Below, piece by piece: positions 9,352-17,524 of a DNA stretch of 50,936 nucleotides. The notes below the pieces were generated by a model. The model had not been told where the DNA came from. It did no database searches and saw nothing but the letters and a program-made list of their open reading frames with translations. Numbering within the stretch: the stretch's first letter is position 1; the number at the start of each line of letters is the position of its first letter. Origin of the DNA: Anaerolineaceae bacterium UBA3924 (GTDB taxonomy: Bacteria; Chloroflexota; Anaerolineae; Anaerolineales; Anaerolineaceae); NCBI GenBank assembly GCA_002385985.1, contig DGEO01000020.1, positions 82,544-133,479 of the forward strand. The letters are read 5' to 3'. A program made the position numbers and the translations under genes.

Positions 9352-9505
9352 CTGATCACCCCTTTCATCAGAATTGTTCAGCGGTGCTGTCATGATCTTA
9401 CCAGTGTTGCGGCCGGTTGTACAGCCGGGCGGGGAGCGAATCACGAAACCGGCGCGGTGTAAATCGGGCATTTCCTACTATTAATGGGGGAATTCTCCTG
9501 ATTGT

Positions 9506-9522
9506 CCGGATGTCAAATCCGG
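9506..9522. repeat. Short inverted repeat between lysA and the receiver gene
   Basis: CCGGAT and ATCCGG are separated by GTCAA within the divergent intergenic region. It could be an operator for either gene. There is no direct support beyond the symmetry and position. Confidence 0.35.
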
Positions 9523-9609
9523 GTTATATTTAGGTACAAAATCTGGCCTTTCCGCCTATTGGGTATCATATCGAGTTTCGCCGTCGGGAAAGCCATCAGG
9601 TGGGGAATC

Positions 9610-10047
9610 GTGGTACAGAATAAAGTTAACCATAATGTCATTCGTGTTGTCATAGCGGACGATCATCCAATATTGAGACATCATATTCAGCATTTGTTTG
9701 CCAGTACAAAGGACATTCGAGTCGTGGGCGAGGCCGGCAACGGCTACGAAGCCATCCAGCTGGTCGAACAGCTCAACCCCGATATTCTGCTGCTGGACAT
9801 TGAAATGCCGGAGATGAACGGCATCCTGGTGGCTAAAGTACTCGAAGCCATGTCCGCGGATGTAAAAACAGTCATTTTGAGCAGCTACTGCGACCGCGAG
9901 TTTGTTGAATCGGTCCTGCAGTACAGGGTCAGCGGGTATATTGTGAAGGACGACGCGCCGATGGTGCTGATCAGCGCCCTGCGCGAAATCGCCAGCAGCG
10001 GGAACCAGTGGTTCAGCCGGCGCATTCAGGAGGTCATGAACCTCTGA
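9610..10047 (+). CDS. Stand-alone response regulator receiver protein (NarL-type REC, no HTH)
   Basis: This 145-residue protein is a single receiver domain. The GTG at 9610 has AGGTGGGG about 5 bases upstream; earlier in-frame codons look non-native. The acidic pair is in VVIADDHP (about residues 14-21), the phospho-acceptor Asp is residue 63 in LLLDIEMPEMNG, and the conserved Lys is in YIVKDDAP. The sequence resembles NarL/FixJ receivers up to the linker (QWFSRRIQEVMNL) but stops before any LuxR-type helix-turn-helix. I see no HTH remnant after the stop. It may act by protein contact or as a phosphate sink. No kinase is adjacent; the nearest are at 16293-19879. Confidence 0.85.
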   Translation: MVQNKVNHNVIRVVIADDHPILRHHIQHLFASTKDIRVVGEAGNGYEAIQLVEQLNPDILLLDIEMPEMNGILVAKVLEAMSADVKTVILSSYCDREFVESVLQYRVSGYIVKDDAPMVLISALREIASSGNQWFSRRIQEVMNL

Positions 10048-10164
10048 GCAGCCCTCCGCGGCCATGATCCTTAATAACTGGAGTATGCTATAGGGAAAAG
10101 AGATAATATCCGGGCTTCGGCCACATCACACCCGGCTGCGAGCCGCGCATCCAGAAAGGCATCC

Positions 10165-12291
10165 ATGACGTCATTTCAAACCTGGCCTGGCAAGCCCCAC
10201 CCCCTGGGCGCCACCTGGGATGGAGAAGGGGTCAATTTCGCTCTCTTTTCCGCGAACGCCGCCGGCGTCGAACTGTGCCTGTTTGACGAGACAGGCGAAC
10301 AGGAAATCGCCCGCATTCCAGTTGAAGAGAAAACCAACCAGATCTGGCATATCTACCTGCCCGGGATCGGCCCCGGACAGCGCTACGGCTACCGCGTGTC
10401 CGGTCCCTACGAGCCGCACCACGGCCACCGCTTCAACCCGCAAAAGCTGCTCCTCGACCCTTATGCGAAGGCCATCTCCGGCCCCATTCGCTGGGACGAT
10501 GCGCTGTACGGGTACACGGTTGGCAGCTACAGAGCCGACCTGAGCTTTGACCGGCGGGACAGCGCACCCTTCATGCCAAAATCCGTTGTGGTCGACCCTG
10601 CCTTCGACTGGGAGGGGGACGCTCCGCCGCGCATCCCACTGGACCGCACGGTGATCTACGAGACCCATGTCAAAGGCCTCACCATCCGCCACCCGGCGGT
10701 CCCCGAACCGCTGCGGGGCACCTATGCCGGGCTGGCCAGTCCTCCGATGCTGGAATACCTGCGCTCGCTCGGCGTAACCGCCGTCGAGCTGCTGCCGGTT
10801 CACCAGGCGGTCAGCGACCGCCACCTGCAGGAAAGCGGCCTGGGCAATTACTGGGGCTACAACTCGATCGGCTTCTTCGCCCCTGACGGGCGCTATTCCG
10901 CCAGCGGGACGGACGGCGGGCAGGTGCGCGAGTTCAGAGAAATGGTCAAGGCCCTGCACCGCGAAGGCATCGAGGTGATCCTGGACGTGGTCTACAACCA
11001 CACCGGGGAGGGAAATCACCTGGGCCCGACGCTGTGCTTCCGCGGCATCGACAACGCCGCCTACTACCGGCTGGAGCCGGAGGACCGGCGCTATTACCGC
11101 GACTACACCGCCACCGGCAACACGCTCAACGTGATGCAGCCCCACGTGCTGCAGCTGATCATGGACAGCCTGCGCTACTGGGTGCAGGATATGCACGTGG
11201 ACGGCTTCCGCTTCGACCTGGCCCCCGCCCTGGGCCGCGAGCATCACGATTTTGACCCGTACGGCTCCTTCTTTGACGCCGTGCGCCAGGACCCGGTGCT
11301 CTCGCAGGTCAAGCTGATCGCCGAACCGTGGGACATCGGCGAAGGAGGCTACCAGGTGGGCCGCTTCCCGCCGGGCTGGTCTGAGTGGAACGACCGCTAC
11401 CGCGACGCCATGCGAGATTTCTGGCGCGGCGCCCTGAACCGGCCGGGCGAGTTCGCTGCCCGCCTGACCGGCTCAGCCGATCTGTTCGCTTCCTCTGGCC
11501 GCGGCCCGGCCGCTTCCATTAACTACATCACCGCCCACGACGGCTTCACCCTGCGCGACCTGGTAAGCTACGAGCGCAAGCACAACGAGGCCAATCTGGA
11601 AGGCAGTCGCGACGGCAGTAATGACAACCGCTCGGCCAACTACGGCGTCGAAGGCCCCACCCGCAGCCCTGCGATCAACCAGATACGCGCCCGGCAGGTG
11701 CGCAACCTGCTGGCCACGCTGGTGGTCTCGCAGGGGGTGCCCATGCTGCTGGGCGGAGACGAAATCGGGCGCACCCAGCGGGGCAACAACAACGCCTACA
11801 ACCAGGATAATGAAATCTCCTGGTATGACTGGAACCAGGCCGACCTGGACCTGCTGGCGTTCACCCGCCAGTTGATCCGCTTCCGCCTGAAGCACCCGGT
11901 CTTCCACCGGCGTAAATGGCTCCTCGGCCAGGCTGCAGGCCCGGATGAATTGAAGGACAGCGGCTGGTTCACGCCGGACGGCCGGGAAATGGACGCCGGG
12001 GATTGGGGCAGGGAAGACCTCCGCTCGCTGGCCGTGTACCTGAACGGGAACAGCCTCCCCTACCGCGGCGAGCGGGGAGAGGAAATCCGGGACAACAGCT
12101 TCCTGATCCTGTTCAACACCGATCCATCTCCGGTGACCTTCACCTTGCCCGGGCCTGAATGGGGAGCGTGCTGGGCCAAGGAGATTGACACCTGCTATGA
12201 CGCCGTCGGCGCCTTCAGCCAGCAGTTCCCGGCCGGCGGCACGGTCGAGCTGGACGGCCGCTCGCTGGTGGTGCTGCGGCAGGCCGGCTGA
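10165..12291 (+). CDS. glgX: Glycogen debranching enzyme GlgX (isoamylase-type GH13)
   Basis: This 708-residue GH13 enzyme hydrolyses alpha-1,6 branches of glycogen limit dextrins. An N-terminal CBM48-like beta domain (PLGATWDGEGVNFALFSANA, about residues 12-31) precedes the barrel. Catalytic regions appear in order: DVVYNHT, GFRFDLAPALG (nucleophile Asp), LIAEPWDIGEGGYQVG (acid/base Glu) and ITAHDGFTLRD. The sequence GRTQRGNNNAYNQDNEISWYDW is characteristic of the GlgX/TreX branch. The length matches the family. A start ATG at 10165 follows CAGAAAGGCATCC, a moderate ribosome site. It is monocistronic and converges on the PHP gene through the hairpin at 12375-12399. No other glycogen genes are in the window. 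Confidence 0.95.
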   Translation: MTSFQTWPGKPHPLGATWDGEGVNFALFSANAAGVELCLFDETGEQEIARIPVEEKTNQIWHIYLPGIGPGQRYGYRVSGPYEPHHGHRFNPQKLLLDPYAKAISGPIRWDDALYGYTVGSYRADLSFDRRDSAPFMPKSVVVDPAFDWEGDAPPRIPLDRTVIYETHVKGLTIRHPAVPEPLRGTYAGLASPPMLEYLRSLGVTAVELLPVHQAVSDRHLQESGLGNYWGYNSIGFFAPDGRYSASGTDGGQVREFREMVKALHREGIEVILDVVYNHTGEGNHLGPTLCFRGIDNAAYYRLEPEDRRYYRDYTATGNTLNVMQPHVLQLIMDSLRYWVQDMHVDGFRFDLAPALGREHHDFDPYGSFFDAVRQDPVLSQVKLIAEPWDIGEGGYQVGRFPPGWSEWNDRYRDAMRDFWRGALNRPGEFAARLTGSADLFASSGRGPAASINYITAHDGFTLRDLVSYERKHNEANLEGSRDGSNDNRSANYGVEGPTRSPAINQIRARQVRNLLATLVVSQGVPMLLGGDEIGRTQRGNNNAYNQDNEISWYDWNQADLDLLAFTRQLIRFRLKHPVFHRRKWLLGQAAGPDELKDSGWFTPDGREMDAGDWGREDLRSLAVYLNGNSLPYRGERGEEIRDNSFLILFNTDPSPVTFTLPGPEWGACWAKEIDTCYDAVGAFSQQFPAGGTVELDGRSLVVLRQAG

Positions 12292-12374
12292 CCGGCGGCT
12301 TCAACCCGGCCTCACCTGCCCTGTTGGTCCGCTCCTCAGCAGCGTCCACCTATGCTTCCCTGTCCAGTAAAGCC

Positions 12375-12399
12375 ATGCGCCGGGAGTTTCCCGGCGCAT
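12375..12399. terminator. Bidirectional hairpin between convergent glgX and PHP genes
   Basis: A 10-bp perfect stem (ATGCGCCGGG, loop AGTTT, CCCGGCGCAT) lies between two convergent stop codons. It lacks a clear U-run on either strand but is well placed to end both transcripts. Confidence 0.6.
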
Positions 12400-12421
12400 G
12401 GATGCTGGTTTCATGCCGAGA

Positions 12422-13123
12422 TCAGGACGCGTGTCCGGCCCAGCCCATGCGGCGCTTGATGGTCAGCGGCAGCCACTGGCGCACCACCTTCAGGATCGGG
12501 CTGGTTTCGCGCTTGATCGCCCGGGTCTGCCGGCGGAGCAGCGCCAGCCGCAGGTCATCGGCCGTCTTACCCGGGAAGTAGGTCACTCCCTGGCTGATGG
12601 TGAAGAGCACATGCGAGTCGCTGCCGCCGGTCTGAGCAACCGGCAGGTCCTTCACCAGGCGCTGCACCCGGTAGTTCGAGCCCTGCAGGATCAGCCCGGC
12701 GTTGTAGGCCTCCACGCCCACCAGAATCTCCTTCGCCTGCGGGTGGTCCAGCAGCGCCAGCAGGTTCGCCGCGCTGATGCCGTGCACGCCGCGCGCCATG
12801 GGATGGGCCGCCACGCACAGACCGCCCAGCTCGCCGACCCGCAGCACCGTTTCCAGCGCGGACAGCCCGGCTGGCACCCGTTCCTGGATGTACAATGCCA
12901 GGATGTGCCCGTCGCGGGAAGTAATTTCGCAGCCCGGCACTACGTCCAGGCCGTACACGGGCGCAAGTCGCATGGCTTCCAGCGCCCCGTCAATTTCATC
13001 ATGATCGGTAATCGCAATGACAGACAGGTCGGTGAATTCGCTCGTATATTGTAAAATGCTGGGGATGGAAAACACGCCGTCATGGCTGTAAGTGGAATGA
13101 ATGTGCAAATCTGCGTAACCCAT
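12422..13123 (-). CDS. PHP-domain metal-dependent phosphoesterase
   Basis: This 233-residue protein carries a polymerase-and-histidinol-phosphatase domain. The start MGYADLHIHSTYSHDG is the classic first PHP motif; the ATG at 13123 has AGGAAC just upstream. Other metal ligands are in IAITDHDEIDGALEA, VVPGCEITS, CVAAHPMARG and GGSDSHVLFTI. Family members act as nucleoside bisphosphate, oligoribonucleotide or other phosphoester hydrolases. This compact form resembles the YciV/TrpH group, but the substrate cannot be assigned. The gene is divergent from the thioredoxin-like gene at 13306. Confidence 0.85.
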   Translation of the reverse strand: MGYADLHIHSTYSHDGVFSIPSILQYTSEFTDLSVIAITDHDEIDGALEAMRLAPVYGLDVVPGCEITSRDGHILALYIQERVPAGLSALETVLRVGELGGLCVAAHPMARGVHGISAANLLALLDHPQAKEILVGVEAYNAGLILQGSNYRVQRLVKDLPVAQTGGSDSHVLFTISQGVTYFPGKTADDLRLALLRRQTRAIKRETSPILKVVRQWLPLTIKRRMGWAGHAS

Positions 13124-13305
13124 AATGTTCCTAACCCGGTAATTATTAACCGTACTGGTATAAAATACCGGCCTAGGATACCAGACGCAGGCTGCAAATG
13201 GCTTGCGCGGACTTTTCAATTCCCTTACAGAGACGTAAAGCCCCGGCAGGGTATCTTTTCCCGGCCAGGCGCATCTTATTTTCAGACCAGATCAGAGGAT
13301 TACCA

Positions 13306-13875
13306 GTGGCTCAAAGAATGTTGACTCACCGAACCCGGCCAGACTCCCTCCGCCGCACGCTGGGCTACGCCATGATCGCGGCCGGCGCGCTGCTTTCGCT
13401 GCTTATCGTCGTGCTTCTCATCCTTTCCACGCGGTCTCAGCCGCTGGCCCCGCCGAAGGTCGGCGCGCCGCTGGGCGATTTTACCCTGCAGAACCTGAAC
13501 GGAGAGAATGTCAGCCTGAAGAATTACGCCGGGAAAACCGTGCTGATCAACATCTGGGCCAGCTGGTGCGGACCCTGCCGGGCGGAGATGCCCTATCTGG
13601 AAGAGTATTACAGCGCCCACCGCGACCAGGGCTTCACCATCCTGGCGCTGAACGCCGGCGAGTCCCGCGACACCGCAGCTGCCTACATCGAGGAGATCGG
13701 CGCCACTTTCCCCGTCGTACTGGACCCGCGTAAAGAGGTGGTCTCACAGCTGGGCGTGAACAACTACCCCACTTCCATACTGATCGGCGCGGACGGCGTG
13801 GTCAAAGCGGTGCGCATCGGCCTGCTCACGCCCGAACTGCTGGAGCGCACGGTCACTCCGCACCTCTCCCGCTGA
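13306..13875 (+). CDS. TlpA/ResA-like membrane-anchored thioredoxin
   Basis: This 189-residue thiol-disulfide protein is anchored outside the membrane by one N-terminal helix (about residues 20-42, AAGALLSLLIVVLLIL). The redox centre is WASWCGPCRAEMP, with the usual cis-Pro in NYPTSILIGADG. Family members reduce apocytochrome c or other extracytoplasmic thiols. The GTG at 13306 has AGAGGA 6 bases upstream, while an ATG 12 bases later has none. It may serve the c-type cytochrome domain encoded at 35092-38382, but that is only an inference. A broken ABC exporter remnant follows on the opposite strand. Confidence 0.88.
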   Translation: MAQRMLTHRTRPDSLRRTLGYAMIAAGALLSLLIVVLLILSTRSQPLAPPKVGAPLGDFTLQNLNGENVSLKNYAGKTVLINIWASWCGPCRAEMPYLEEYYSAHRDQGFTILALNAGESRDTAAAYIEEIGATFPVVLDPRKEVVSQLGVNNYPTSILIGADGVVKAVRIGLLTPELLERTVTPHLSR

Positions 13876-13892
13876 ACCGATCAACGTGTGGT

Positions 13893-14414
13893 TCAGGAGC
13901 CTGTGCTGGCGTAATGGCGCAGGCCGAACAGCCACAGGCGGTAGCCGATCGCCAGTACCACGACGGCCACCAGCGGACTGAGCAGCGCCAGCGTCCCGCC
14001 GGGCCGGCCGAGCAGGTAGCTGGCCGGGTAGAAGGAAGCGAACCCGTAGGGGATCAGCCAGGTGAGCAGGATGCCGATGGCGCGCGGATAGATGCTCAGC
14101 GGGAACTGGGCAAAAAGGTGATTGTCAAACACCAGTCGGGTGACCGGGACCGAATCCATGATCCAGAAGGCGCTGACCGCGGTGATCAGGTTCAGCCCGA
14201 TGAAGATCAGCCCGCCCGAGATGACCATCACGACCAGCAGCAGGACGCTGAGCGAGGTCCAGGCGATCTCCAGCCGGCCCGAAGCAAAGATCAGCAGCGC
14301 CGCCCCGACCAGGAAGTTGCCGATCCCGTCGTGGCAGAAGCGGTCGGCCAGCAGGTGAAACAGCGGATCGATCGGCCGCACCAGGAAGCGGTCAAACCCG
14401 CCGCTGCTCTTTCT
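13893..14414 (-). pseudogene. Truncated ABC-2 permease (DUF990/ABC2_membrane_6), C-terminal part
   Basis: The last roughly 170 residues of an exporter permease remain. The reading frame GGFDRFLVRPIDPLFHLLAD, then VVMVISGGLIFIGLNLI, SAFWIMD, YPRAIGILLTWLIPYGF, FYPASYLLG and the terminal GLRHYASTG match the C-terminal half of the DUF990 permease family, normally about 260 residues. A GTG at 14381 could in principle start a 162-residue product, but it has no clear ribosome site and lies inside the conserved core. Upstream the frame is open to 14435 but then reads into the start of a different gene, an ATPase, in another frame. I interpret this as the product of a deletion. Confidence 0.75.
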
Positions 14415-14463
14415 GCGCCACCCGGTAGATTTTGCTCAACTCTTCCGTCTGAATGACTGGCAT
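14392..14463 (-). pseudogene. N-terminal fragment of an ABC-2 exporter ATPase joined to the permease remnant
   Basis: An ATG at 14463 with AAGGAAA 5 bases upstream opens a 23-codon frame. It reads MPVIQTEELSKIYRVAQKE followed by a few residues and TGA. This is the typical start of the ATPase that partners DUF990 permeases (beta-strand, LSKxYRV, then a K/QKE turn). After about 18 codons the sequence switches to permease coding sequence one frame over. No Walker A motif survives. A deletion between the 5' end of the ATPase gene and the middle of a permease gene explains this. A misassembly is the alternative. Confidence 0.7.
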
Positions 14464-14774
14464 TGTTTTCCTTACCAGATGCCCGGTAGATGGCGCCTGA
14501 GCAGTTTTTTACGTAAGTGGCGAGAATACACCTATTTTTCAGGCTGGACCTGCCTTTTGAAGGGATCGATTCACTGGCTCTTTAACAGAAAAGAACGGGG
14601 TTGAACCCGTTCATTTCCCTTAGTCTCCCGGCCGCTCTTCCTGCCTCGAGTGGTAGAGGTGGCATTCCCCCATTTTCCCTCTACAGCTCTATGACCCGAT
14701 CTCGGAAGTCAATAAAGCTGGTCCGTTCGACTGAACTCATTATCCGGAGAATCGCACTCTCTGCCTACTGTGGC

Positions 14775-14799
14775 TTTCCCTACGCTATAGGTAGGGAAA
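14775..14799. repeat. 9-bp perfect inverted repeat with competing pairing
   Basis: TTTCCCTAC and GTAGGGAAA flank the loop GCTATAG. The right arm can alternatively pair with CCTAC at 14802-14806. Its position in a gene-free stretch leaves the role open: operator, small RNA element or remnant. Confidence 0.4.
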
Positions 14800-14898
14800 T
14801 TCCTACTCACAACAGAAGTACGATCCAGTTGATCTTATTCTAGGAAAAGCTTGTTAATGAAGTGTTAGATTTCTACGCGGAAAGATAAGAGGTATATA

Positions 14899-14931
14899 AG
14901 AGCGCGGCAGGTGGTGGCCCTGCCGCGCTCT
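14899..14931 (-). terminator. Terminator of the membrane-protein gene
   Basis: A 12-bp perfect stem (AGAGCGCGGCAG / CTGCCGCGCTCT, 9-base loop) lies 15 bases beyond the stop codon of the minus-strand gene at 14946. An AT-rich tail follows on that strand. Confidence 0.75.
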
Positions 14932-14945
14932 GCCTCGGGGGTGGA

Positions 14946-15482
14946 TCACCCCTCCTGATGCCCGTTTCCACGGCGGAAGAAGACCAGGTACAGCCCCGCC
15001 AGGATCAACCCGAGCGGCCACAGCTGGCCGGTGACCTCGAGCGCCTTCAGACCGGTCTGCCCGGAGAGGAGCGCCGCGCCGACCGCCCCGATGATGCCGC
15101 CGGGGATGAGCGGCCAGGCCTGCCAGCCCTCGCGGCCGTTGGTGATCAGCGAGAGCAGGCTGATCAGCACCCAGGCGCCGGCGAATGCCAGCAGGAAGAT
15201 GCCGCCTTCGGCGCTGTCGTTGATCGCTGCGAAGGGACCCTCCACCAGGTAGGCGCCCGCGGCCACACCGGCGATCAGGCTGCCGGGGATGATCAGGCCA
15301 AAGGAGCGGGTGGCCAGACCCCAGACCAGGAAGATGGCGGCCAGTCCCGCCAGAAACAGCGGTCCTTCGGCCTTAACGTACTGCGCCAGCAGGATCAGCC
15401 CGCCGATCGCCACCAGCATCATACCGGTGAGCAGCCGGCCGGTGCCTTTGCGCATTCCACTTTCGATACTCTGGTTGTTCAT
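14946..15482 (-). CDS. Hypothetical integral membrane protein
   Basis: This 178-residue protein has about six hydrophobic segments: LLTGMMLVAIGGLILLAQYV, then GPLFLAGLAAIFLVWGLA, FGLIIPGSLIAGVAAGAYLV, GIFLLAFAGAWVLISLLSLI, WPLIPGGIIGAVGAALL and a final WPLGLILAGLYLVF. The ATG at 15482 has AGGAGA 6 bases upstream. An alternative longer frame reads through a hairpin and is unlikely. It lies downstream of the NarL-type regulator on the same strand, 143 bases away with a hairpin between, so co-expression is possible but not assured. It resembles small membrane proteins often found near two-component genes in Chloroflexota and Firmicutes. Function unknown. Confidence 0.7.
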   Translation of the reverse strand: MNNQSIESGMRKGTGRLLTGMMLVAIGGLILLAQYVKAEGPLFLAGLAAIFLVWGLATRSFGLIIPGSLIAGVAAGAYLVEGPFAAINDSAEGGIFLLAFAGAWVLISLLSLITNGREGWQAWPLIPGGIIGAVGAALLSGQTGLKALEVTGQLWPLGLILAGLYLVFFRRGNGHQEG

Positions 15483-15548
15483 TTCATTTCTCCTGACTTC
15501 ATTCCGGCGGTTCAGCCGGTTGGTTTTTACATGCTGATGGTACAACCG

Positions 15549-15577
15549 GACGTCCGGCACATCAGGTGCCGGACGTC
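15549..15577 (-). terminator. Hairpin after the NarL-type regulator
   Basis: A 12-bp perfect stem (GACGTCCGGCAC / GTGCCGGACGTC, loop ATCAG) lies 49 bases past the regulator stop and upstream of the membrane-protein start at 15482. There is no U-run, so it may be a weak terminator or a processing hairpin. Confidence 0.55.
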
Positions 15578-15625
15578 ACGAACCGGGGTCAGGAGAAATG
15601 TGTGACCGTCACGCCCTGGCCGTGC

Positions 15626-16288
15626 CTACAGCAGGCCCAGCTCTCTCGCCCGCAGCGCGGCCTGGGTACGGTCGCTCACGCCCAGTTTGGCCAGGATATT
15701 GGTGACGTGGTTCTTGACCGTGCCTTCCGCCAGAACCAGCCGGGCGGCGATTTCCTTATTCGTCGCGCCGGTGGCCAGCAGCCGCAGGATTTCACCCTCA
15801 CGGGGGGAGAGCGGCTCCACCAGCTCACGCGCCCAGGTCGGGGACTGCTCGGACAGGCGGGCGAACTCGGCCACCACTTTTACCGCCACCGACGGCTGGA
15901 GGAAGGATTCGCCCCGCGCCGCGGCGCGGATGGCCTCATAGAGCTTGTCCGTGGGCGCGTCCTTGAGCAGGTAGCCGATCGCGCCGGCCCGCAGCCCGTC
16001 GAACACAGCGGCGTCCTCGTCGAAGGTGGTCAGCACGATTACCCGGCAGTCGGGCAGGATACAGCGCATCCGCCGGGTAGCCGCAGCGCCGTCCAGCACC
16101 GGCATGCGCAGGTCCATCAGCACCACGTCCGGCTTCAGCGCGGCGGCTTTGCTCAGCGCTTCTTCGCCGTCTGCCGCCTCACCAACAATGAGGAAGTCCG
16201 GCTGGGAGGAAAGCAGCAGGCGCAGCCCATCCCGGAACATGGTCTGATCGTCCACCAGCAGCAGTCGAATGGGTTGGGATGGGTTCAT
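15626..16288 (-). CDS. NarL/LuxR-family response regulator
   Basis: This 220-residue DNA-binding regulator is the output of the adjacent sensor kinase. The receiver has LLLVDDQTMFRDG, phospho-acceptor Asp 59 in VVLMDLRMPVLDG, Thr in VIVLTTFDED and Lys in IGYLLKDAPTDKL. The C-terminal GerE/LuxR helix-turn-helix reads LSPREGEILRLLATGATNKE then IAARLVLAEGTVKNHVTNIL. It starts 4 bases after the kinase stop codon, so the two are co-translated. The target is not evident. The membrane protein at 14946 is a candidate regulated or co-transcribed gene. Confidence 0.93.
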   Translation of the reverse strand: MNPSQPIRLLLVDDQTMFRDGLRLLLSSQPDFLIVGEAADGEEALSKAAALKPDVVLMDLRMPVLDGAAATRRMRCILPDCRVIVLTTFDEDAAVFDGLRAGAIGYLLKDAPTDKLYEAIRAAARGESFLQPSVAVKVVAEFARLSEQSPTWARELVEPLSPREGEILRLLATGATNKEIAARLVLAEGTVKNHVTNILAKLGVSDRTQAALRARELGLL

Positions 16289-16292
16289 GGCA

Positions 16293-17444
16293 CTATCCTG
16301 GCACTTCCATGGTCAGCATGAAGCCTTCTCCGGGCCGGGTGGCGATGTTCAGCGACCCGCCCAGCATCTCGCAGCGCTCGCGCAGCCCCAGCAGGCCGAA
16401 TCCGCCGGCCGGGCTGTCCGCGCCTTTGCCGTCATCCTGCAGGCGGATGCGGACGGAGTCCTCCAGAAACTCCAGATGCAGGTCCACCCGCTTCGCCTGC
16501 GCGTGCTTGCACACGTTGGTCAGCCCTTCCTGGACCATGCGGAAGCAGGCAAACTCCACCTCCTGCGGCAGGCTGCGCGGTTCGCCGTTCACGGTCAGGC
16601 GGGTCTGCAGGCCGGTGGCCCTCACGTCCGCCAGCAGCAGGCGGATGGTCTCCTCCAGCGGGCGGCTGGAAGTCGGATCGGCCCGCAGCGCGGAAATGGA
16701 GCTGCGCACGTCCGCCAGCGCCTCCTGCGTCATCTGCTGGGCCTTGGACAGGGCTTCGCGGCTCAGCTCCGGGTCCTGATCCAGCCGGGCCTGTGCGGCG
16801 CGGATCTGCACGTTGATGGCGGTCAGGTAATGGCCCAGCCCGTCGTGGATTTCGCGGGCCAGGCGGTTGCGCTCGCGAGTCATCGCCAGTTCTTCCACCC
16901 GGGCAGCATACTCGCGCAGCTGCTCGTGCGCCTCGGCCAGCTCCAGGCGTGCCTGCTGCTCGCGCCGGGTCAGCTGGGTGAAAGCCAGCACAAACACCAG
17001 CGCCGCCAGCAGGATCGGCCCGTTGGACCACACCGCCGCCATGCCAAACAGCCAGTAAAGGGGCGCTATCTGCACCACCCAGATCAGGGCGGTCATGCCC
17101 AGCGCGGCCGGGCGGGAGAACAGCTCCAGCGCAGTGGAGGCCATGGGCAGCAGCACCAGCCAGGCCAGCCCGCGGGTGAAATAGATGATGGCCCCGCCCA
17201 GCGCCAGCTGGAAGAGGAAGTAGACGATCCGCAGCGGACCCGGCGGGTATTCCAGCAGCAGCCGCTCCCCGTAAATCCCGATCGCGAGGTAAATCAGGCT
17301 CAGCAGGATCACCCGCATGATCTCGGCGGCGCGCAGCCCCGGACCCCACCCGGCCGCGTAGACCACAAAGGAGGCCAGCATCAGCACTGCGAAGGCCATT
17401 TCGCTGCCGGTGAGTTTTTTCTGGAAGATGGGGATGGGGTTCAA
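16293..17444 (-). CDS. Membrane-bound sensor histidine kinase (HisKA_3/HATPase_c)
   Basis: This 383-residue NarX/DesK-type kinase has about six N-terminal membrane helices (residues about 15-175). The dimerisation and phospho-acceptor segment RNRLAREIHDGLGHYLTAIN contains the His. The ATPase domain is C-terminal, with VQEGLTNVCKHAQAK (N-box), DDGKGAD and GGFGLLGLRERCEMLGG (G-boxes). The assigned start is a TTG without a strong ribosome site; the first in-frame ATG, at 17399, would trim 15 residues. No extracellular sensor domain is seen, so the signal may be sensed within the membrane. It is coupled to the regulator at 15626 and lies 80 bases downstream of a second kinase gene. Confidence 0.92.
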   Translation of the reverse strand: MNPIPIFQKKLTGSEMAFAVLMLASFVVYAAGWGPGLRAAEIMRVILLSLIYLAIGIYGERLLLEYPPGPLRIVYFLFQLALGGAIIYFTRGLAWLVLLPMASTALELFSRPAALGMTALIWVVQIAPLYWLFGMAAVWSNGPILLAALVFVLAFTQLTRREQQARLELAEAHEQLREYAARVEELAMTRERNRLAREIHDGLGHYLTAINVQIRAAQARLDQDPELSREALSKAQQMTQEALADVRSSISALRADPTSSRPLEETIRLLLADVRATGLQTRLTVNGEPRSLPQEVEFACFRMVQEGLTNVCKHAQAKRVDLHLEFLEDSVRIRLQDDGKGADSPAGGFGLLGLRERCEMLGGSLNIATRPGEGFMLTMEVPG

Positions 17445-17524
17445 CAGAGCGCTGCCAGTCTGGTCTGGATCTCAAGTCCTATTGTAGCACGCCCTTCCCG
17501 GGAACCGGTCCAGACAGGCCGGAA

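Larger units (their letters stand above)
14464..14945. other. Gene-poor stretch with hairpins
   Basis: This 480-base stretch is visibly less GC-rich than its surroundings and I see no credible gene in it. An 80-codon open frame at 14601-14843 has no ribosome site or family likeness. It contains an inverted repeat AACGGG-N6-CCCGTT (14592-14609), a 9-bp perfect hairpin (14775-14799) and the terminator of the next minus-strand gene (14899-14931). Confidence 0.5.

Noticed and set aside
9351..9471. Longer N-terminus for diaminopimelate decarboxylase
   Set aside because: The added residues do not look like the family and have weak ribosome sites; the GTG at 9351 has a strong one, although the ATG at 9393 remains possible.
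14601..14843. 80-codon open frame in the gene-poor stretch
   Set aside because: No ribosome site, unbalanced composition and no family likeness; it overlaps the hairpin at 14775-14799.
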